Assembly: GCA_963169105.1 (NCBI GenBank)
Contig: OY720636.1
Coordinates: forward strand, 67,196,123 to 67,260,122
Source: Ceriagrion tenellum
Lineage: Eukaryota > Arthropoda > Insecta > Odonata > Coenagrionidae
DNA: 64,000 nucleotides
Reading direction: 5' to 3'
The position numbers were made by a program, and so were the translations under genes. The notes below the pieces were generated by a model, which was not told where the DNA came from, did not search any database, and saw nothing but the letters and a program-made list of their open reading frames with translations. This document shows, in pieces, positions 56,010-64,000 of this stretch. How positions within the stretch are numbered: the first letter of the stretch is position 1; each line of letters starts with the position of its first letter.

Positions 56010-56140
56010 CTTTAAAGGTGTCACCCGCTAGTGATCACACAGCTGTGTGAAATTGACAGTGGAAAAATCATTTGCTTGGACTGGGATTCGAACCCAGATC
56101 CCTCGATTCCACTTCGAGTGCTCTAACCGTTAAAACGAAT
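56010..56140 (-). mobile_element. tRNA-derived SINE, minus strand
   Basis: On the minus strand: A-box-like 'taacggttagagcactcg', B-box 'gggttcgaatcccagtcc', then 'aagcaaatgatttttccac' and 'tttcacacagctgtgtga'. A companion lies head to head at 56178. Confidence 0.75.
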
Positions 56141-56177
56141 TTCTCTTAAAAGCCTCCATTAGGTTCACAGCGGAAGA

Positions 56178-56292
56178 GGACGCTTGGATAGCTTAATTCG
56201 TTAGAGCACTCGGTGCGGATTCGAGGGATCTGGGTTCGATTCTCAGTCCCCGAGAACAAATTTTCCACTATACATTTCACATAACTGTGTCC
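56178..56292 (+). mobile_element. tRNA-derived SINE, plus strand
   Basis: The head 'gcttggatagcttaattcg' continues with 'ttagagcactcgg' and B-box 'gggttcgattctcagtcc', then 'aaattttccactatacattt' and 'cacataactgtgt'. It is the same family as 56010-56140 in opposite orientation, about 40 bp apart. The tRNA-like part does not form a good acceptor stem, so I do not call it a tRNA gene. Confidence 0.75.
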
Positions 56293-56414
56293 CCAGCTCG
56301 AGTTTGAATGGTACATATTTTTCACTAAACTTTCAGAAATTAGGACGTATTTTAGCGTAAGTCAAATCTTGGGGTTAATTTGGTTGTAAAACTGAAGGAA
56401 TACCCTGATTTACC

Positions 56415-56590
56415 GGTTGTGAAGCCTATTCTGGATCTCCATCGGGTCTAACTCTCCGTTGTTGACGATGTTTGGACGGCCGAGAAGTCTATCGTTCTCA
56501 GGGCGGAAAGTCACGGCAGGACAAGGCTGATGGACTACTCGGCCAAGGGACAATTAGACCAGGTGGAATTCCGGAATAGACTTCACAACC
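56415..56590. mobile_element. Hairpin MITE, ~175 bp
   Basis: The outer arms 'ggttgtgaagcctattctgg' and the complement of 'ccggaatagacttcacaacc' pair, and the inner segments 'cggccgagaagtc' and 'gactactcggcc' also pair. Almost the whole unit folds back on itself. Confidence 0.75.
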
Positions 56591-56599
56591 AGCATACAC

Positions 56600-59490
56600 C
56601 GCGAAGGCATCAGGTATTTATCCTGGATTTGCCGTCGTTGCATGCGTGCACTAACGCTTAGTTAGTCAAAGTAAGGGAGACGTGCGGGAAACAACGCCTT
56701 GCTGCGTGGTGGCGCTATTCATTAAGATAGTTAGTACACAATATTGTCGATATAATATATTTTTCCAGACGGAGGAGAAGAAATTTCAGTACACACGTTC
56801 GGACTCTCTACGCGTCTCTCCCACTTTTTTTTAACAATCAACCTCCGCCAAAACAAATCCGTAGCAACGTCGAAACGAATAAATGAAAACCATAAACTCA
56901 TGATGATAATTTAGACAACGAAATATTTTCGGTTAATGCAACATACAAATAAATGACATAATAAAACACAGAAAACGATCACATAAACAATAAAAAAATA
57001 GAGCGAAATAAACAGGATCGTGGCGTTAAATCTATTCAGCACTTAAACATAAAATGAGATCATAAGGTTACAGCAAAAACTTGCGTTTTACATAGTCATG
57101 TTTCCATCAATTCTCAAATTTACGTAATTCGGATTTTGTAACGTACTCATCATCAAAAAATCTTAATTTTCTCAGCAAAAAACCCAAAATATATTGGTTG
57201 ATTAATTTAAATATTTTTTACACAGCTTCCTCAACATGATGACTACAAACAAATCAATATGCTGTGTAACAATTACAAGGATTGACAAATGTCCTTATAT
57301 GTTGTTGTTAAATGTTAAAAATAAAATAAATAAGAATGCAACCAAAAAATGCACGCAGCATTACTGATAAGGAAATAAAGTTTTATTCATGTAAGTCTTT
57401 GAAAAGAAAACAATGAAACTTTAGAATTTTTTGCCCATCTTATCAAACAAACTTGGTAGATTTTTTAAAAAAGTCTTGTTAGAATGAGAAATGAGAGGAT
57501 AATAATATACAATTTTGAATATTTCACTGCAAGTTAGGGACCATGAATGTTTTTTAAATGTACGGAATACAAGTAATTTAAAGTTTTTTCAATGTAGCAA
57601 CGAATATACTTTTCCCTTACTATTTCTTCCTCGCATGAAATTTTGATGACTTTAATTTCTGGCACATGTGTTCGCTGTACACTTTGCAAACTGTGATGAC
57701 CCTTGGCTGAGGGTCAGAAAGGAGAATATCTGACATCCGCCCTTTCGATATGGGGAAACTGCCCAGCCTGAATAGAGGATGGGATATCACACGGGACATC
57801 CGTCCTTTCGTCCCAAAGGTAACTTCGTCATTTAAATACGTATGTCACAACAATATTTACTTCAAATAATGTGATTGAAGATTTTTGCGTAATCTAAGTA
57901 GCAAGTTAAATAGCAGAGATAATGTCAATAACATGGTCCGAATTAGCTAAAGAGTAGGTTGATAATTTCATTTTTCCGAGAAAAAGTATTCCGATTGGAG
58001 TAATCCGTTGTATTGCCTCAAGTTCGAAAAACATTAATGCAGATTAATGCTATGTCTATATGCATAAATACCATATCTACACCACGCGGTTCCACCAACA
58101 CTTCCCTCGGGAAGTCGAACCCCAGCGCTAGTGGGCGTCCGTTACTAGACCCACTTGAAATAAGGACTAACGCGTACGGGTACAGCGTGATGTATTCCAA
58201 ATGCTATCGCGACGTTTTACATTTATTTCATGCAAAAAGTGTGCGGTAAGCCCCGTTAAAGAGGTTTTCACTTCCAAAAGTAAGCAGCACTGAACAGAGG
58301 CACATGGAATTTAGCATTTAGTGGACAGAATGTGCTCATATGGTTATTCGTTTCCTGTATAAATCTCCATAAGGCTGTTGAAAATAGTAAGGAAATGAAA
58401 AACAGCGGGGAAACGAAAATACATAATCATAAAATGTATTCTAAATGAACAACAATAAGTAGTATTCCAATAGTCAAGAATTATTCCAAAAAGTATCTCA
58501 TTTAAATTTCGCGCGGAGTTGGAAACGGTTGCCTATGTGGACTTAAGGTGAGTTTGGAGACAGCCTTCTCTATCAGCCACACCATCTCAACTAAATGCTC
58601 AATAGGCAGTTTATCTCAAACACAAAGACATGGAATAACATGCTCCCATCTGGATGTTGAATGGAGTCCCTAAAGCTTGGCGAAAGGTCGAACTTTGCCG
58701 AGATTCGAGGAGAAAATGCTATTTAAAAGGCAAAAAAATGTCAATGTAGTAGAGACGCATATGCAATATGTTTAATTTTAGCATTTTCAACTAGACGCAC
58801 CGTTGTCCCTGCCTAGTGACGTTAAAACTTAAGCCAATATGACGACGAGCCATTGTCAGTGCAGCGTCATAATATTCCCTTCCGAAGCGTTAAAGAACGA
58901 ACTCACATTCTCATTATTAACAAAGTACATTGTCAGAATTTCATATCCAAAATGAATTTCCGATCGTAAAATAATACAATCTTGTCCCAGAACTGATGTG
59001 GTGGTAATTGTAAATGATCAAAACTCCTTGCGGTTTTTCCCAGGGGCATATTTAACGTGATTGGTTTTGATGTGTTATATCCTTATCAGGACTTACGACG
59101 ATGCATTTCGTCGAAATTTTGTAAATTTTTGGTGTCTCACTTCTCTAATCTAAAACATCAAAGCAGTACGTTTAAAATATATATATATCATTGGCAGTTT
59201 GCTTTGAAGTTTTTCTACAGTCACTTAAAACAAGACCTATTGTTGCGTCAGTGAAGGCAATACAAAAGCGAGCGAAGTGAGACAACAGAAGACAGGCGAA
59301 GCGGCGCCACTTAGAAATATGTAATGCGACCGATTTAGGTGTTTTACTCAATTATAAAAAAAACCTAACATTTTCTGAAACATGAAAAATATCTAAATTT
59401 TCCAAGTTTTACACCCATAATATTGAAACTGGTCGTATAAAATGATCCTATGTGAAAAACTGCTGTGGGTTCTTCTTTCGTAACGAATGA
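56600..59490. other. No recognised gene
   Basis: Long AT-rich stretch. 'gacatccgccctttcg' and 'gacatccgtcctttcg' form a short direct repeat at 57731 and 57799. Frames up to 78 codons show no domain. Confidence 0.35.
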
Positions 59491-59499
59491 AAATGGTTC

Positions 59500-59850
59500 A
59501 GTTTTTCGCGAACAACAGACGGAAGACGCGCGAAACGGCGTCGCAGAAAAGAACACGGACGAACTTGAGTGAGTCGCGCCGCGGTCACTTGGGGGGTCGG
59601 GGGGGGGTGGGGGTGAGGCAGTCAATTGCGCGGGTGGGTGGGTGGGAGGCTGAAAGAGGCGGCAGACCGGACACGGAGGGGCGGAAAGGGGAGAATCGGC
59701 AAATAGGCCTTGACGGTTACGCGATATGACCTTGGAGCACTCGATTTATACGCTTCCTTTTTATTTTGTTCCTTTTTCTTTCGCCCGCCGTGAGAGAGGA
59801 AACGAAGAAAACGACATTGACTGGGAAGCAAGGGAAGGAAGGCTGTGATT
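59500..59850. promoter_or_regulatory. CpG-rich, G-run-rich stretch, possible promoter
   Basis: Contains 'gacgcgcgaaacggcgtcgc', a 20-bp run dominated by G (59588-59612) and a (GGGT)n tract (59634-59648). Both features are consistent with a promoter or a G-quadruplex-prone region. No exon is recognised. Confidence 0.3.
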
Positions 59851-59859
59851 AAGACCCTT

Positions 59860-61009
59860 AAGGTATCTAGTTTGAGCGAGATAGCTCCCTAGTCAAAATG
59901 GAGACTATATTCTTAGTATACGTTATAATTTCAACGGCGGTAGGAAGCATGAATTAAATATTGCATAATTAATGGCGCAGTAAAATACTTTTATACGACT
60001 TAAATTATAATTAATCAAATCTATACAAGTCTTTAACTTGACTAATTCTTTTGTTAACGCGGTACGTTTAAAATTCCTTCACAACGGAAGGTTTTCATGG
60101 TTTAAGGTAGTTTGAGCGAAATAGTTCCTTAGTTATAATGGAGATCATATTCGAAAAGTGTGTTTTAATTTCACCAGCTGTAGGATGCAGGAATTATATA
60201 TAGCAATAATAATGGTGCTCTAATATACTTTTACATGACTGAAATTCTAAGTAATTAAATTAAAATATCTACATACGTCTTCAATTTGACTCATTTTCTT
60301 CGCGTGGTACGTTTTAAATTCCTTCACAACGGAAGGTTTTTTTTTGTGATTCTAAAAAAATTATTTCCGGTGACAATATTATTAATTTTCAAAAAATTTG
60401 AGAAAACATCAAAAGTACACTCTGAAAATTTTTAAAGAGATCTATGTGTTATGAAGTCCTAAGTTTTTTATAATATCTCTCTAGTATTTCTAGTGGTAAT
60501 ATGTTCTCTCTGGTAGCATGTAATATTTACCATTTGAAAGGGTTGCTTCCGGTCAAAAAAATTTACTTTTCTGGAACTTAACTGGTACTTTTCGTCAAAA
60601 GTTTGGAAAGCAGTTCTGTTAGAGGGTTATATATTGCTATCTTTGAAAGGGATGGATTAATTTCTCTATAGTGATACCATATTCATTGATATCTACGAGA
60701 AATGATGTTTCGCTCAAACTACCTTTAATTGCTCAAAATGTTAAAACATGTGCGACAAACAGTAAATGTGAAAACATTATTTTTTTGACATGATCTAGGG
60801 GTTAGAAAATCCTCACCATTTTTATACGTTACGAGTGCAAGTACGTACCATTTCCATGAAATAGGGCCGGTATTTTTCTTCGAGAATGCCAGAAAGTAGT
60901 TTGTTAAGGGGCAAATATTTTTGCATCTCTGGAAGGGCGAGATATTTTCTTTAAAAAGAGACCAAATTCATTAATTTACAGGCAAAACTATGTTTCGCAC
61001 AATCTATCC
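59860..61009 (+). mobile_element. Family X TIR transposon, copy B, interrupted by copy C
   Basis: The left part (59860-60100) carries the start 'aaggtatctagtttgagcgag' and the usual landmarks up to 'cacaacggaaggtttt'. The right part (60729-61009) resumes with the 'tttttttgacatgatct' block and ends 'tgtttcgcacaatctatcc'. Together they align with copy A, showing that copy C landed inside an existing member. Confidence 0.75.
60106..60723 (+). mobile_element. Family X TIR transposon, copy C, nested, best ends
   Basis: Termini GGTAGTTTGAGCGAAA and its exact complement; TTTAA lies on both sides (60101-60105, 60724-60728), readable as a TTTAA duplication or as TTA with an AGG start. At 618 bp it is the most complete copy. 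Noncoding. Confidence 0.85.
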
Positions 61010-62800
61010 AAAGAGAACCGCGATGCAAGAGTCGAAGACTCGTCATCTCGAGAAGTCCCACCGCTACAATTATCAGAACCATGCATTTGAACTTTCCATC
61101 ACTCTCCGTTTTCTCAATTAAAACCTCCCTCGCGTCGATTCTTATCCGTTTTCTGACGCAATGAGATTGAAGATGGCTCAAATTTTCATACCCTTTCATT
61201 AAAAAACATGCGACTTCCGGCCTTCGTCAACCGCTCAATGCAAGCTGACCGCTGAAAATATGCAAAACACCCCACGTAAATATGGACGTGATCATTCACG
61301 TCAATACATGTTTTTCCTCTCCTTAAAAAGGATGGTGCTAAAGGTAGGTACTTGAACAAAAGACCCTCCAAATCTTAAGCTGGAAAGGGGCTGTTTCTCC
61401 TATTTAATTAACTTTCCTATAAATGGGAAATGAAGGTAGGAGTAACGCGAAACCAGCAAATTACCACAGGAAATCCATAGCTAATCACGGAAAAAAGCTG
61501 CGAGGAGAAGCAAAATTCCGCCTTGGAGCTTAATGCATGCCATGCCGTGTTTCATACAAAATTGCGCACGTAATCGGCGATCGGAGAAAAGGAGAAAGAG
61601 AGAATAATTTTCACAGAGCATTGATAAATTGGCCTTTTTCCACCAGAACGGTAAAAAAAAATTGCCTTATCATTTCTTTGCTCCAGTAGTTGTACAAAGC
61701 TCTTGCTCTTGAGGTCTTGGTCCAACATATGACTTGAAATTTGACAAAAACCAAAATATGAAGTAAGGCATTTTTAAAAACAACGAATGAAAACCGTTGG
61801 GTCCAATAAAACATATTTTAACAATAAAAAAATACTGTTTTAAGTTTCAATCCGTTAAAGTCATAATACTTCGTATTCGCGATCAAAATAAAATTTTTAC
61901 ACTTTTCCGCAGCTCTTTCTCTTGATTGTGTCACGAGTTTCTCTGACTTCCCGGCTCACCGGGTGAAAATATTTCAAGTCGGTTTGATTATTGTCAGATT
62001 TTTGCTGTCCTGGGAAGGGGTAAAAATTACACGGTTTCAGGAATATCCGAGAAAGGTAGGAATGGATTTAAAAGAAAATTACTCCACAAAAGTACAAATT
62101 CTTTTGTTCCGATTTTATTTGATGCCAAAATTAACTTCGCTAACAAACTCTTTCGCTGCGATTTTCCATTTCATTTACAATATTTTCCAATTCTCAGCGC
62201 AAAGGTCAAATTGTTTTAAAATAAATGAACTAAAATTCGCATTATTCATGCAAAAACCACGAAATAATAAAAACTCGCCGTTTAACTGCAGCGAATTTAC
62301 AACGTAACATGCACCTATAAGGATTATGTTCGATTTCCGCAGTAGAGGGTAAATACCTTTTCCGCTTGAGGTTATAAATGGAGTTCTCAGTCAGCGTGCG
62401 TAAATATTCATTCGGATATATTCAAACGGCGCATCAGAAGAATCAAGTCGATTTCCATTGTTCAAAAATGCATTAAAAATGCATGCATGTTCAGATAATC
62501 TTTAAATGCAAAAAACTCTGATAATCAACGAGATATTATACGTCAAGTGGTTACCCAACGGTTCCCCCAGGGTTCCCCAGTCTCTCCCCTCCCCACTTCC
62601 TCTTCGCATGTACATAAATTGTATACAATGTACACCATGCTACCGAAATTTCTTAATCTATACGCATAGTGTAACGCAGTCTACAGTGGTTTATCAGTTA
62701 CACCATTATTACCACGACACAACTGTGCAAAAGTTGGTAACATCTGGTCCCTTCAGAAGTATGTTTCCGTAGCAAACCGATACGGTACTCTTTTTCAAGA
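61010..62800. other. No recognised gene
   Basis: A 114-codon frame (61963-62307) is rich in phenylalanine and lysine and shows no domain. No element boundary seen. Confidence 0.35.
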
Positions 62801-62811
62801 AGTTTTAATTA

Positions 62812-62945
62812 CCAGGGTTGAAATTCGCTATAAAAAAATCATTTGACTTGACCGGGATTCGAACCCGGATCTCCCAATTGCCGGTCAGGTGTATTGTTCC
62901 AATCATTTTAGCCAGTTACACCACCAAGCCATCTTCCTTCAAATC
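62812..62945 (-). mobile_element. tRNA-derived SINE (second family), copy 1
   Basis: Minus strand: 'ggcttggtggtgtaactggc' (A-box), B-box 'gggttcgaatcccggtc', then 'aagtcaaatgattttttta'. Distinct from the 56-kb family. The 3' end carries 'caaccctgg'. Confidence 0.75.
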
Positions 62946-63149
62946 GAATTTCGAGGGGGGTTTATGCGAACTAGATGTTCAGGCCTCAATTCTACATTGT
63001 AGCACATGAGACGAAGTCGTGCTTACAAAGCCACTGTCGCGGTGGATAAACCCAACATTGTCGTTATTAAAACGGCGAAATTGACAAATTTCCAAACATT
63101 GCATTTAACAAATGATGTGGTACAAAGTCACTCGCACGGGTGCATGTAC

Positions 63150-63208
63150 ACCAGGGTTGCAATTCGCTATGAAAAAATCATTTGACTTGACCGGGATTCG
63201 AACCCGGA
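63150..63208 (-). mobile_element. tRNA-derived SINE (second family), truncated copy 2
   Basis: Matches the 3' half of copy 1 from 'ccagggttg' to 'ttcgaacccgg' and then stops abruptly, so the tRNA-like head is missing. Confidence 0.75.
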
Positions 63209-63620
63209 AATTGTTTGGAAATAATTTTTATTTACTAAAAGGAGCACCGACGGTTTATACTTCTTTAAAAGTTTACACTTCTTCCATAATGGATGCAATC
63301 TATTTGGCATATTATTGAAGAAAACCTCTAAATAAAAAGAAAACTGACAATTATGATTGGCGCAGCAAATTAAGGTGTTCTTACTCAAGGCGCTGGATTG
63401 TAGCTTTAAGAGTAGATTCACTCCGTTTTATTTAATTTTTTCGTTTTTTTTTTCACGAGCGTAACTATTATGAACAAAAATACTGTGGATCAAATATTTT
63501 GGGAAAACTTATTAAGATTTACGGGGCAAATACTAAGCACCCTAAGAGTAATGCTTTTTCCAACATTGAGGACGGTACGTTACTAATTTTCAATCTCTTC
63601 ATTTATAATTTTTTAAATCA

Positions 63621-64000
63621 AGGTAGTTCGAGCGAGATAGTTCCTCAGTCATAATGGAGACCATATTCGAATTAGGTATGCGTTTTGATTTCTGCAGCAG
63701 TAGGAAGCATGAAATAAATATCCCACAATTAATGGTGCAATGTTTTATATGACTGAATTTATAAAAAAATAATTAAAAATATCACTACAGGCCTTTTACT
63801 TGACTCAAATCTTTCGCGCGGTACGTTTCAAACTCCGCAATGGAAGGTTTTTTTTGTCAATTTGAAAACATAACTGCGGTGACAGTAACGATTTATTTTC
63901 AAAAATGGTCGTTAAAATACTTTTAAATAAATAAAATAAATAAAAAAAATACTTTTATTTTTTTACGAGATCAAGTAAATAGAAATTCCTCGTTTCCTAT
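63621..64000 (+). mobile_element. Family X TIR transposon, copy E, runs off the window
   Basis: Starts AGGTAGTTCGAGCGAGATAG and keeps the landmarks 'aatggtgcaatg', 'cttttacttgactcaa' and 'aatggaaggtttttt'. The right end lies beyond the last base given. Confidence 0.8.

Noticed and set aside
56178..56260. Possible functional tRNA gene
   Set aside because: A- and B-box-like motifs are present, but the acceptor arm does not pair well and SINE-like sequence follows; a second copy lies in inverse orientation nearby.

Overview
The window looks like intergenic or intronic DNA from an animal with a large, repeat-rich genome, most likely an arthropod and possibly an insect. It is AT-rich, has no bacterial-style gene packing, and no open frame exceeds about 240 codons. 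It is crowded with decayed eukaryotic mobile elements: non-LTR retrotransposon 3' ends, tRNA-derived SINEs, a Penelope-like fragment, terminal-inverted-repeat DNA transposons, hAT- and Harbinger-like MITEs and fold-back elements. The species cannot be fixed from sequence alone. I found no host protein-coding gene, rRNA, snRNA or functional tRNA that I could defend. Several GC- and CpG-rich stretches (2.8, 4.6-5.2, 18.2, 25.3-26.5, 28.7, 49.8 and 59.6 kb) could be promoters or 5' exons of genes whose coding parts I cannot see.

Layout. 0-9 kb: an old direct repeat, a TIR element (family X), a palindrome-bearing CpG island, a truncated hAT MITE, a Harbinger-like MITE, a LINE 3' end and a tandem duplication carrying a fold-back insertion. 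9.94-12.48 kb: the most complete element, 2.5 kb long. It has ~326-bp near-identical terminal inverted repeats starting CACTG, TAA on both sides, and one decayed 450-codon gene on the minus strand. 13-17.3 kb: LINE tails interrupted by a SINE and by a poly(A)-tailed insertion. 18.9-22 kb: a 7-bp satellite, a SINE and a complex set of direct repeats. 23-25 kb: a second family X copy, a TIR element carrying a 54-bp minisatellite, and a fold-back with a hammerhead-like motif. 26-28 kb: a 22-bp minisatellite and an intact hAT MITE inside a LINE tail.

30-37 kb: LINE fragments, plus a ~600-bp repeat present once intact and once split by two LINE insertions. 39-48 kb: LINE 3' ends, mostly in the same orientation, with a Penelope-like C-terminal remnant. 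48.5-55.7 kb: LINE tails, a MITE and a fold-back. 56-64 kb: head-to-head SINEs, a hairpin element, a family X copy nested in another family X copy, more SINEs, and a fifth family X copy running off the end.

Nothing here forms an operon or pathway. The information lies in the insertion history, in the CACTG element whose protein family is recognisable but poorly characterised, and in recurring short inverted-repeat elements that share a CTGANGA...GAAAC core next to Penelope-like sequence.
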